Of a stretch of 64,000 nucleotides of DNA, positions 49,546-59,833 are shown one piece after another. How positions within the stretch are numbered: the stretch's first letter is position 1; each line of letters opens with the position of its first letter. This DNA comes from Pseudomonas brassicacearum subsp. neoaurantiaca (GTDB taxonomy: Bacteria; Pseudomonadota; Gammaproteobacteria; Pseudomonadales; Pseudomonadaceae), in contig NZ_VDLV01000012.1 of assembly GCF_013608025.1 (NCBI RefSeq), positions 1 to 64,000 on the forward strand, given 5' to 3'. The translations under genes were made by a program, and so were the position numbers. The notes under the pieces are model-generated. The model worked only from the letters and a program-made list of their open reading frames with translations. It did not search any database and was not told the origin of the DNA.

Positions 49546-50046
49546 ATGTTGCCGTTGTACAAAACCATTCAATCCCCCGTCGGCGAGCTGATCCTCGTCG
49601 CCCGCGGCACGAAACTGGCGGCTATCCTGTGGGAAAACGAACGGCTCAATCGGGTGCGCCTCGGGCCGCTGGAGCCAGACGGCGATCACCCGACGCTCAA
49701 GGAGACCGAGCGTCAATTGCTGGAATACTTTGCCGGTCAGCGCCGCCATTTCGAATTGGACCTGGACTTCGCCGGCACTGATTTCCAAGTGCGGGTCTGG
49801 CAGGCGTTGCTGACCATCCCATTCGGCGAGACCCGCAGCTACCGCGACATCGCCATCCAGATCGGCCAGCCGACCGCGACCCGCGCCGTCGGGGCGGCTA
49901 ACGGGCGCAACCCGATCTCGATCATTGCCCCTTGCCATCGCGTCATCGGCACCTCCGGCAGCCTCACCGGTTTCGCTGGCGGCCTCGCCGCCAAACAGTT
50001 TTTGCTCAGCCTCGAAGGCCAGCAGAGCCTGCAGCTTGCATTCTGA
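49546..50046 (+). CDS. ogt: Methylated-DNA--protein-cysteine methyltransferase
   Basis: Suicide repair of O6-methylguanine. 166 residues with the acceptor Cys130 in the PCHRVIG motif and the Arg-finger region GETRSYRDIAIQIGQP. AAGGA lies eight bases before the ATG at 49546; a TTG three bases upstream is also in frame. It stands alone between two REP pairs and shows no Ada AraC domain, so it is of the Ogt type. Confidence 0.93.
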   Translation: MLPLYKTIQSPVGELILVARGTKLAAILWENERLNRVRLGPLEPDGDHPTLKETERQLLEYFAGQRRHFELDLDFAGTDFQVRVWQALLTIPFGETRSYRDIAIQIGQPTATRAVGAANGRNPISIIAPCHRVIGTSGSLTGFAGGLAAKQFLLSLEGQQSLQLAF

Positions 50047-50064
50047 CCCTCACCCCAATCCCCC

Positions 50065-50154
50065 TGTGGGAGCGAGCTTGCTCGCGATGACGGCCCAACA
50101 TTCAGCATCTTCATCACCTGACACTCCGTCATCGCGAGCAAGCTCGCTCCCACA
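50065..50154. repeat. REP pair, family A
   Basis: Inverted copies of TGTGGGAGCGAGCTTGCTCG flank about 40 bases between ogt and the second LysE gene. Confidence 0.9.
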
Positions 50155-50228
50155 GATTTTTCCTGCGCCAATATGAAATCCGTCTACAGTGTTGCCGCCT
50201 GCAAACATAAATTGCCAACGGAGCCATT

Positions 50229-50837
50229 ATGGCCAGCTATGGATTGTTCCTGCTGCTCGCAACCCTGACCATCCTCAGCCCCGGTCCTGGCGTGGTCCTG
50301 ACCTTGTCCAACTCGGTGCGTCATGGCTGGAGTGGCGCCTTGCCCGGTATTCTCGGCATCGCCCTGGGTGGTTTCCTGGTGGCGGGCATTTCGGCCAGCA
50401 GCGTGGGCCTGATCCTGGCGACATCAGCGACGGCATTCACTGTGTTGAAGTACATCGGCGCGGCTTATCTGCTGTATCTGGGTGTGAAGATGTGGAACAC
50501 CAAGACCTTCATTCCGACTCTCAATGACACGCCTTCACGACCTTGGCGGCGATTTGTCGAGGCGTTGTCGATCCAGTTGCTCAACCCCAAGGCCGGGTTC
50601 TTTTTTCTGGCGGTGTTCCCGCAATTCATTGAGCCGGCCGGTAACTATTACACGCAGTTTCTCCTGCTGGTGGCGTCCTACGGCTTGCTCGTCATAGGCA
50701 TACACAGTGGCTACGCGCTGATGGCGAGCCGTGCCAGGGGCTGGCTATCCACGCGCCAAGGCACACGCATTGTCGGCAAATTGTCCGGCCTGACGTTTTT
50801 TTCCTTCGGCGTGCTGATGGCCTCGGCCAGCAAATGA
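50229..50837 (+). CDS. LysE-family exporter (second)
   Basis: A 202-residue RhtB/LysE transporter with ILSPGPGVVLTL (signature SPGP) and IQLLNPKAGFFFLAVFP. It differs clearly from the exporter at 40426. CGGAG precedes the ATG. Its stop TGA abuts the stop of the converging PhoD gene (TGATCA), leaving no intergenic base. Confidence 0.9.
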   Translation: MASYGLFLLLATLTILSPGPGVVLTLSNSVRHGWSGALPGILGIALGGFLVAGISASSVGLILATSATAFTVLKYIGAAYLLYLGVKMWNTKTFIPTLNDTPSRPWRRFVEALSIQLLNPKAGFFFLAVFPQFIEPAGNYYTQFLLLVASYGLLVIGIHSGYALMASRARGWLSTRQGTRIVGKLSGLTFFSFGVLMASASK

Positions 50838-52745
50838 TCAGCCTGGGGGCGACTTCGGCGCCAGCATGCGTGTCGGCGGCTGGCCGTTGGCGTTGTGCTG
50901 GTAGATGTCCGCCGGTTGCCCCTGTTCGTTGAAAAACACCTGGCCGATCCCCGCCGAATTCCACAAGCGTTCCCCGGCCTCGGCGTGTTCCGGGACATGG
51001 GGGACGATGCGCATGCTGCGGCGCTTGGTGAACCAGTTCAAAGGTGAGCGTGGGGAATAGAGCCAGCGGTTCAGCCGATCGAACCATTCCAGCAGCGCAG
51101 GCGGAAATTCATTCTTGATGCCGCTGCTGGTGATCTGCCAGATGCGCGGACCGCCCTTGCGATGTGGGATCAATACTTCATAGACGAAGGAATAATGCAC
51201 ATCACCCGAGAGCACCACGTAGCTACCAGGCGTACGTGAGTGTCGGAAAATATTCAGGATCACCTGGGCCGCGCCGCGATGGGCCATCCAATTTTCCGCG
51301 TCCACCAACAGTGGATAGCCGCACCAACTGAACACCCGCTGCACGGTCTCGATCAGCTTCACGCCAAAGATCGGCGCCGGGGACACGATGATCGCCGAGC
51401 GATGGTCCAGCAACTCCTGTTGCAGCTCGCTCAACGCTTCCCAGTCCAGCAGGCCCGACGGCTGCTTGAGGTTGTTTTCGCTGCGCCAACGGCGAGTACG
51501 GGTGTCGAGCACCACCAGTGCCGGCGTGCTCGGCAGCACGTAGTGCCATTGCTGGAAGCCGAGCAGTGTGTCGATCAGCGTGTCTTGTGGTGCGCTGTCG
51601 AGGTAGCGGTCTTTGGCGGTGCCGCATAACGCCAGGGTTTGCTGGATCACCTCATCAAACACGTCGGGGTTATTGCCCCAGCCCTGGCAAAGCATATACG
51701 CGACCAATGCGTTGCCAATGATGCGCTTGGAGAACGGATGCCCGTAGGCCGTTTCCTCCCATTGCGCGGATAGATTCCAATCGTCGGTGATGTCGTGGTC
51801 GTCGAAGATCATCAGGCAGGACAGGTGCGCGAACACCCGGGCCACGCCGCCAAGCCCGACCTTGAAGGCCTCGATGCGCTGTTGTTCCAAGTCATAGCGC
51901 TGACGACGTTCGACGGTCAGCTCGGGTGGTTGCGGATCGATCAGCGTCCACGGCACGGGCGACCACACCAGCAGATACATCGCCATGACTTCTGCGAAGG
52001 TCACCAGGTGATTATCGGCGCTGCTGCTGGTGAAGATCGGCTTGCGTGCCCCGCCAAAGAATCGCTCACGCAGGGTTTCGTTGCTTTCGAGCGCTGGCAG
52101 CAAGTCTGCACGGTGGTAATAACTGGCGGGGTGTTGGTAAAGCTTGGCGCTGTCTTCCACCACCGCACCTTCGAGGCATTCTTCAAACAACCCCAGGCGC
52201 TCGATCAAGGCATGGATCGCCCGCAACATTGGCCCGGCGACATCATCGGCATACACCTGGTCGCCGCTCATCATCAACAACGCCGGCCGTTGCTCGGGAG
52301 ATTGCGCCAACAGCCGATCGACACAGAGCAAACCGTCGTTGGCCGGGTAATGGGGTTTGCGGCAGGAGCCATGGATCAATTGCCCGATGCGCGAATGCAG
52401 CACGAAGTTCGGGCACTTCGCGTCGCCGTATAGCAGGTGCGGCGCCCATTCTGCGATGGGCGTGCCGTCTACCAGCAGGTCGTAATCAATCGCCACATCC
52501 AGCGGCAGGGCGGTCTCGAGATGCACGTCGATCAAATGCACAAATGCCTGCCGGCCCACGGGCACCACTGTGCAACGCGTGGCGTCGAGTGCGAGATCGC
52601 CTGCTCCGTCGAGGCGCAAAATCAACGTCAATGGCCGTGTACCCACCAGCCACATCACCAGCCGCCGGGGTTCCAATCGCCGCAACAGCGGACCGACGAG
52701 GACGCAGGGCAGGGAGGTTAGCGTGTCGGAAGGGGGCGGCAACAT
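50838..52745 (-). CDS. PhoD-like metallophosphatase
   Basis: A 635-residue protein of the PhoD superfamily. The metal-binding pattern MMSGDQVYADD and FDDHDITDDWN, plus SGDVHYSFVYEV near the C-terminus, match the family. Unlike classical PhoD no Tat signal peptide is seen (MLPPPSDTLTSLPCVLVGPLL), so a cytoplasmic location is likely. Substrate is unknown. It is a single gene; a family-B REP hairpin lies upstream. Confidence 0.85.
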   Translation of the reverse strand: MLPPPSDTLTSLPCVLVGPLLRRLEPRRLVMWLVGTRPLTLILRLDGAGDLALDATRCTVVPVGRQAFVHLIDVHLETALPLDVAIDYDLLVDGTPIAEWAPHLLYGDAKCPNFVLHSRIGQLIHGSCRKPHYPANDGLLCVDRLLAQSPEQRPALLMMSGDQVYADDVAGPMLRAIHALIERLGLFEECLEGAVVEDSAKLYQHPASYYHRADLLPALESNETLRERFFGGARKPIFTSSSADNHLVTFAEVMAMYLLVWSPVPWTLIDPQPPELTVERRQRYDLEQQRIEAFKVGLGGVARVFAHLSCLMIFDDHDITDDWNLSAQWEETAYGHPFSKRIIGNALVAYMLCQGWGNNPDVFDEVIQQTLALCGTAKDRYLDSAPQDTLIDTLLGFQQWHYVLPSTPALVVLDTRTRRWRSENNLKQPSGLLDWEALSELQQELLDHRSAIIVSPAPIFGVKLIETVQRVFSWCGYPLLVDAENWMAHRGAAQVILNIFRHSRTPGSYVVLSGDVHYSFVYEVLIPHRKGGPRIWQITSSGIKNEFPPALLEWFDRLNRWLYSPRSPLNWFTKRRSMRIVPHVPEHAEAGERLWNSAGIGQVFFNEQGQPADIYQHNANGQPPTRMLAPKSPPG

Positions 52746-52821
52746 TCGTAGGAAAAGCTCTGCTTCAGAAAGAAGCAGGGATCATAACGCAATGTGCCTG
52801 AGGGCTGTGGCGTACCCGCTG

Positions 52822-52853
52822 CTGTGGCGAGGGAGCGAGCTCCCTCGCCACAG
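52822..52853. repeat. Compact perfect REP palindrome, family B
   Basis: Arms CTGTGGCGAGGGAGC and GCTCCCTCGCCACAG are perfect over 15 bases with only GA between them. It looks like a REP doublet with its middle lost. It lies three bases from the dctM stop and could act as a transcript end hairpin. Confidence 0.85.
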
Positions 52854-52855
52854 AG

Positions 52856-54139
52856 TCAGCTCATTCCCAACCAGTTCGGCAGAACCAGCGAGATCCACGG
52901 CACATAGGTGATCAGCACCAGGAACGCCAGCAAGATCATCAGCCACGGCATGGCCGCGCGGATGGTGGCCGTCAGCGACATGCCAGTCACCGCCGAGGTG
53001 ACGAACAGGTTCAAGCCCACCGGCGGCGTGATCAGGCCGATTTCCAGGTTCACCACCATGATGATGCCCAGGTGAATCGGATCGATGCCCAGTTTCATGG
53101 CGATAGGGAACAGGATCGGCGCCAGGATCAGGATGATCGCCGACGGCTCCATGAACGCACCGGCAATCAGCAGCACGATGTTCACCACCAGCAGGAAGGT
53201 CACTGGCGTCAGCCCGGCCTCGATCACCCATGCGGTGATCTGTTGCGGCAGTTGCTCGGTGGTCAACACATGGGCGAAGAGCATGGCGTTGGCAATGATG
53301 AACATCAGCATGATGCTCAGCTTGGCCGACTCCAGCAGCACCTTGGGCGTCTCGCGGAACGTCAGGTCCTTATAGACGAACAACGCGATAAACGCCGAAT
53401 AGACCGCCGCGACCGCCGCTGCTTCGGTGGGTGTGAACATCCCCGAATAGATCCCGCCGAGAATGATGACCATCAGCAGCAGACCCCAGACCGCTTTGCG
53501 TGCCGCCGTCAGCCATTCGCGCAAGGTGGCCCTGGGCAAGGCGGGCAAGTTTTTCTTCACCGCGACGATGTAGATCGCCACCATCAAGAACACACCCAGC
53601 AACAAGCCCGGCACCACGCCGGCCATGAACAATTTGCCCACGGAGGTTTCCGTCGCGGCGGCATACACCACCATCACGATCGACGGCGGAATCAGGATGC
53701 CCAGGGTCCCGGCGTTGCAGACGATGCCGGCACCAAACGCCTGTGGATAACCCGAACGCACCATGCCGGCAATCGCGATGGAGCCCACCGCCGCCACCGT
53801 TGCGGGACTGGAACCGGACAGCGCGGCAAACAACATGCACGCCAGCACCGCCGCAATCGCCAGGCCGCCACGGATATGGCCGACGCAGGCGTTGGCAAAG
53901 TCGATCAGCCGCCGCGCCACACCGCCCGTGGTCATGAACGCACCGGCCAGCAGGAAGAATGGGATCGCCAGCAACGTGTAGTGTTCGCTGGTTTCGAACA
54001 GCTTGATCGCCAGGGAACGTACCGAATCGGGGCTGAAGAAAATGATCGTCAGCGATCCGGCCAGGCCCAGGGAAATGGCGATGGGGACGCCGATAAACAT
54101 CAACACGAACAGCGCGATGAACAGGAAGGCAATGGTCAT
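52856..54139 (-). CDS. dctM: TRAP transporter large permease (DctM type)
   Basis: A 427-residue inner-membrane protein with about 12 helices. Family features include IPFFLLAGAFMTTGGVARRLIDF near the N-terminus, TLGILIPPSIVMVVYA, and NLEIGLITPPVGLNLFV. It is the ion-coupled translocation subunit for C4-dicarboxylates or related acids. Its start overlaps the dctQ stop by four bases. Symbol assigned by family; substrate not proven. Confidence 0.93.
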   Translation of the reverse strand: MTIAFLFIALFVLMFIGVPIAISLGLAGSLTIIFFSPDSVRSLAIKLFETSEHYTLLAIPFFLLAGAFMTTGGVARRLIDFANACVGHIRGGLAIAAVLACMLFAALSGSSPATVAAVGSIAIAGMVRSGYPQAFGAGIVCNAGTLGILIPPSIVMVVYAAATETSVGKLFMAGVVPGLLLGVFLMVAIYIVAVKKNLPALPRATLREWLTAARKAVWGLLLMVIILGGIYSGMFTPTEAAAVAAVYSAFIALFVYKDLTFRETPKVLLESAKLSIMLMFIIANAMLFAHVLTTEQLPQQITAWVIEAGLTPVTFLLVVNIVLLIAGAFMEPSAIILILAPILFPIAMKLGIDPIHLGIIMVVNLEIGLITPPVGLNLFVTSAVTGMSLTATIRAAMPWLMILLAFLVLITYVPWISLVLPNWLGMS

Positions 54140-54777
54140 GGCTTGTCTTCCTCGATCTCGGTCAGTTTGATCGCTTCCGCTGCTTCATCCGCCAGGCCCA
54201 GGCCCGTCTGACGATTCATCAGGATGCGTACGAAAATTTCCACGAAGCGGATGAACACCAGCGCGAACCCCACCGGCACGATCAACCCGATATGCCATTG
54301 CATGATGCCGAAATGGCCGAGGTCTTCGGCGCCGATTCCGGCAATCATCAAGGTGTTGATCCACTCGAAACTCGCCACGGCCAGCAACCCGGCATAACCC
54401 AGGCAGCACAGGCAGGCGATCACGCCGATGAAGCGCTGTACCGGTTTGCTCGCCAGTTTCACCAGCGCATCGACGCCGATGTGCCCGGCGGTCCGCACGC
54501 CATACGAAAGACCGAAAAAAATCAGCCAGCCAAACAGCGCCTTGGTCAACGAGCTGCTCCAGGTCATTGCCTGGGCCATGCCCATGATGCCGTCGCCGAT
54601 GGCGAACATCGACTCGCTGGCGGCGGGCCAGTGGTCGCCGAGGCTGTAGAAAACCGCGTAGAGGTTGTTGAGGACCACATAGACGAACGTGACGAGCGTC
54701 ATGGCGGCCAGGAGGAAAGCAATGAAACCTTCCTCGAAGTGTTCCCAGGTGCGCCGAAGGGCGTTCATGGATGACAT
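54136..54777 (-). CDS. dctQ: TRAP transporter small permease (DctQ type)
   Basis: A 213-residue protein with four membrane helices, including the LVTFVYVVLNNLYAVFY segment. It links the large permease and periplasmic protein. It overlaps dctM by four bases and lies 56 bases downstream of dctP. The pattern is a standard DctPQM operon. Confidence 0.9.
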   Translation of the reverse strand: MSSMNALRRTWEHFEEGFIAFLLAAMTLVTFVYVVLNNLYAVFYSLGDHWPAASESMFAIGDGIMGMAQAMTWSSSLTKALFGWLIFFGLSYGVRTAGHIGVDALVKLASKPVQRFIGVIACLCCLGYAGLLAVASFEWINTLMIAGIGAEDLGHFGIMQWHIGLIVPVGFALVFIRFVEIFVRILMNRQTGLGLADEAAEAIKLTEIEEDKP

Positions 54778-54833
54778 CTCCTGCTAGAGGACGACAGGCC
54801 GGCATTGCCAAGGTGGCAACGCCGGCCAACCCA

Positions 54834-55841
<1,008 letters not shown>

Positions 55842-55953
55842 TTATTTTTGGTTTTGCCCGTGCAGGCTCATTCAAAACACAACGCACGGTGGGACAGTTG
55901 CAAGTCTAGGCAGAAAATAGCTTGCCGGGGCATTGTGACATCAAGTGCACCGT

Positions 55954-57081
<1,128 letters not shown>

Positions 57082-57120
57082 CTAGGCCTTCAGGATCAAA
57101 AGCCTCAGGAGGGGGACAGG

Positions 57121-57633
57121 ATGTTTACGTTTGATAAGTTATGGAAGAGTCATCCCGAAATATTCGGCGACGCCGCGCCTTGCAGGACGAATGGTTCCAA
57201 GAACTTTGGCGATCAATGCGCAATCAATCTCGGCGTGGCCCTGCGGCGCGCAGGCGCCGACATGAGCCAGCTCAGGAGTGTGCGTCATTGTTGGCAGCAT
57301 CCCAAGAGCGAAGGGCACATATTGGCTGCCGAAGAACTCGCCAAAGCCTTGAGTCGAGCCAGGATTCCCGGCTTGCAAGGCATGAAGACCGTCAAAAGCG
57401 AAGACTTTGAAGACAGTCTGGAAGGGCAGCAGGGAATCATTTTCTTCAAGGACTTCTGGCGCCGGGCAAATGAAACTTCTGCCAATCGCAGTGGCGATCA
57501 CATCGACCTTTGGAGTGGTCGCCGGTTGACGGATTGGTTGAGTTACCCACGAATACAAATGGGCTTCTCCATCGAAGGTACTTTCTCGGATTACCATGAG
57601 TCCAAGGACATCTGGTTCTGGAAGGTCATATGA
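57121..57633 (+). CDS. T6SS amidase effector, Tae4 family
   Basis: A 170-residue peptidoglycan amidase. The catalytic Cys33 lies in GDQCAINLG and His127 in GDHIDLWSG, the conserved pair of Tae4 enzymes. The family segment GHILAAEELAKAL (residues 65-77) and the C-terminal DIWFWKV are present. No signal peptide is seen, as expected for a T6SS-delivered toxin. AGGAGGGGG precedes the ATG. The gene overlaps the next by four bases. No T6SS structural gene, VgrG or PAAR gene lies in the window, so delivery depends on a system elsewhere. Confidence 0.9.
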   Translation: MFTFDKLWKSHPEIFGDAAPCRTNGSKNFGDQCAINLGVALRRAGADMSQLRSVRHCWQHPKSEGHILAAEELAKALSRARIPGLQGMKTVKSEDFEDSLEGQQGIIFFKDFWRRANETSANRSGDHIDLWSGRRLTDWLSYPRIQMGFSIEGTFSDYHESKDIWFWKVI

Positions 57634-57857
57634 AGGTGATCAAAGGAGTCTTGTTCGTCTTTCTGCTGGTCGCTTCGGCCATGGGTGTTTTTAATCTGAT
57701 TTTCATACTGATCGGAACCTATGTGGGTCCGCTGTACGAAAGCGATGCGGACCAGAGCCGCAATTTCGCGATCTGGCTGTTAGGAAATATCGGAGTGATG
57801 ATCGTCGCGGCTGTGGCGGGCATTATCTGGAGCCGTCGGCGCGCGAAAAGGATTTAA
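57630..57857 (+). CDS. Small two-helix membrane protein, candidate immunity protein
   Basis: 75 residues starting MKVIKGVLFVFLLVASAMGV. A first membrane segment covers residues 4-30 and a second 47-68, separated by an acidic loop (PLYESDADQSRNF), with basic RRRAKR at the end. By the positive-inside rule both ends face the cytoplasm and the short loop faces the periplasm, where the amidase acts. The four-base overlap with the Tae4 gene suggests a toxin-immunity pair. It does not resemble the secreted Tai4 immunity protein (about 110-120 residues, from memory). Role is inferred from position only. Confidence 0.7.
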   Translation: MKVIKGVLFVFLLVASAMGVFNLIFILIGTYVGPLYESDADQSRNFAIWLLGNIGVMIVAAVAGIIWSRRRAKRI

Positions 57858-57924
57858 CCAAGCAGTGCACGCGATAGGCGTTTCTTCGCACCTCTTGGCC
57901 TGACCGCATCAGGCTGGCTGGAGC

Positions 57925-58341
57925 TCAAGGCTCCAGCGATGGCCCCTTCAATTCGATCTGGTTGCCATCCGGATCGGTGCAATAGATCGACAATCCCTTA
58001 CCCTCCGCGCCAAAACGCATCTGCGCTTTCTCGACGGCCAGGCCGGCTGCGCGCAAATGAGCGAGCAAAGCCTGCTCGTCAAACGGCTCGATGCGCAGGC
58101 AGAAGTGATCAACGTTATGGCCCTGCTTGCCGGCCGCCGCGCCACCCTGGCGGCCAAGCGGCCCGTCGACGTCCACCAGATCGATCATCGATGCACCGGC
58201 ACCGAGATGGATCAGGCCCAGGTCATCCCGACGCTTCCTGAGCTCGCAACCGAACACTGAGGTGTAGAAGGCGAGGCTGCGCTCGATGTCCGTTACGCGC
58301 AGGACGATGTGGTCGATGCGTTCGATGGTGAAGTCCTTCAT
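57925..58341 (-). CDS. VOC-family (glyoxalase-like) protein
   Basis: A 138-residue vicinal-oxygen-chelate protein with paired beta-alpha-beta-beta-beta units. MKDFTIERIDHIVLRVTDIERS carries the first metal His, and HNVDHFCLRIEP and DPDGNQIELKG supply further ligands. It could be a glyoxalase, bleomycin-resistance-type binder or dioxygenase. It stands alone, converging on the candidate immunity gene. Confidence 0.88.
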   Translation of the reverse strand: MKDFTIERIDHIVLRVTDIERSLAFYTSVFGCELRKRRDDLGLIHLGAGASMIDLVDVDGPLGRQGGAAAGKQGHNVDHFCLRIEPFDEQALLAHLRAAGLAVEKAQMRFGAEGKGLSIYCTDPDGNQIELKGPSLEP

Positions 58342-58442
58342 ACCGGCCTCCGCATGGGGTGTCGCGCCAATGACCCAGTCACTTTAGCCCAACAATTCCC
58401 GCAGAGGGAGCGAGCTGATTCCCAGCAATGACAGGCCAAGTA

Positions 58443-58578
58443 GTATGACGACTTCTAGAGTCGTCATCTTTCTGGAAATGACGAATCGATGAAAAAATCT
58501 CCTGTTTGATTGGTTTTGTGGGTTGACACGCCTGGGAAAACATTCGAATAATCCGCAACGTTGTATGACGACATACAA
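58443..58578 (+). promoter_or_regulatory. Promoter and ATGACGAC operator cluster for the enolase-superfamily operon
   Basis: A near-consensus promoter TTGACA (58523-58528), 18-base spacer and AATAAT (58547-58552). At the expected start lies the palindrome TTGTATGACGACATACAA (58561-58578, 7-base arms, ACGA centre). Upstream, ATGACGAC-TTCTAGA-GTCGTCAT (58445-58467) is an 8-base inverted repeat, and a further ATGACGA follows at 58478-58484. GTATGACGAC recurs 120 bases apart. This looks like a GntR-family-type repressor with an auxiliary site. No regulator gene is adjacent. Confidence 0.65.
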
Positions 58579-58609
58579 ATAAAAAATAACAACACGGTGG
58601 CTCCTCCCC

Positions 58610-59764
58610 ATGAGAATCACAGGCGTTAACGTCGAAATTTTTTCCACCCCGTCGCGTCGCGCCCAGGACAGTGCCGGCCACGCCCATCCCGGCGACGAAG
58701 TCATGATCAAGATGGCCCTGCTGCGAATCAGCTGCGACGACGGATCGGAGGGTTATGCCTTCGGTACGCCTGAATTGATTCGCCCGCACATCATCGAATC
58801 CTTCGTGCGCAAGGTGCTGATCGGTCGCGACCCGATGGACCGTGAAAGCATCTGGCAGGATCTGGCGCACTGGCAGCGCGGCAGCGCAGGGCAGTTCACT
58901 GATCGGGCCCTGGCCCTGGTGGAACAAGCCTTGTGGGATCTGGCCGGGCGCAAGCTGAAGTTGCCGGTGCACAAGCTCATTGGCGGTTATCGCGACAAGG
59001 TCCTGGCCTATGGCTCGACGATGTGCGGCGATGATTTGCCGGGTGGGCTGTCCACGCCAGACGAGTACGGTCAGTTCGCCGAAAAGCTCGTCGCGCGTGG
59101 CTACAAGGCAATCAAGCTGCACACCTGGATGCCGCCGATTTCCTTCGCGCCAAATCCGCAAATGGACATCCAGGCCTGCGCCGCCGTGCGCGAGGCGGTT
59201 GGCCCGGACATCGCCCTGATGCTCGATGGCTACCACTGGTACAGCCGCATGGATGCGCTGACCATCGGCAAGGCCTTGGAAAAGCTGGATTTCGCCTGGT
59301 TCGAAGAGCCAATGATGGAAGACTCCGCCGAGTCCTACGCCTGGCTGGCGGCCAACCTGGATATCCCGGTGTTGGGCCCGGAAAGCATCGCCGGCAAATT
59401 CCACAGCCGCGCCAGTTGGGTCACGCACAAATCCTGTGACATCCTGCGCGCCGGCGTGGCTGGCGTCGGCGGCATCGGGCCGTGCCTGAAAGTGGCGCAC
59501 CTGGCCGAGTCGTTCGGCATGGATTGCGAGGTCCACGGCAACGGCGCGGCGAACCTCGCCGTGGTTGGGGCGATCAGCAATTGCCGCTGGTACGAGCGCG
59601 GCCTGCTGCATCCGTTCCTCGACTACGAGGAAGTGCCGGCGCACCTCAACAGCCTCGTCGATCCGATGGATGCCGACGGTTATGTGCACCTGTCGGATCG
59701 GCCGGGGTTGGGCGAGGACATCAACTTCGCGTATATCGAAGCCAATACATTATCCCGACACTGA
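58610..59764 (+). CDS. Mandelate racemase/enolase-superfamily enzyme
   Basis: A 384-residue enolase-superfamily protein with the N-terminal capping domain and C-terminal barrel. A KxH pair is at Lys169 and His171, likely metal ligands are Asp206, Glu232 and Glu258, and His309 (EVHGNG) matches the second-base His. The Asp that normally pairs with it is replaced by Gly282 in CDILRAGVAG. Acid-sugar dehydration is the usual chemistry; the substrate is not known. The ribosome binding site is weak. It heads an operon with a peptide-type ABC importer, 70 bases ahead of its binding protein. Confidence 0.88.
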   Translation: MRITGVNVEIFSTPSRRAQDSAGHAHPGDEVMIKMALLRISCDDGSEGYAFGTPELIRPHIIESFVRKVLIGRDPMDRESIWQDLAHWQRGSAGQFTDRALALVEQALWDLAGRKLKLPVHKLIGGYRDKVLAYGSTMCGDDLPGGLSTPDEYGQFAEKLVARGYKAIKLHTWMPPISFAPNPQMDIQACAAVREAVGPDIALMLDGYHWYSRMDALTIGKALEKLDFAWFEEPMMEDSAESYAWLAANLDIPVLGPESIAGKFHSRASWVTHKSCDILRAGVAGVGGIGPCLKVAHLAESFGMDCEVHGNGAANLAVVGAISNCRWYERGLLHPFLDYEEVPAHLNSLVDPMDADGYVHLSDRPGLGEDINFAYIEANTLSRH

Positions 59765-59833
59765 TGGCGCAAGGCGTCCGAGGCTGAACGGCCCGGACGA
59801 CAAGTCTTTATAAATATAAGAAAGGACTGAACC

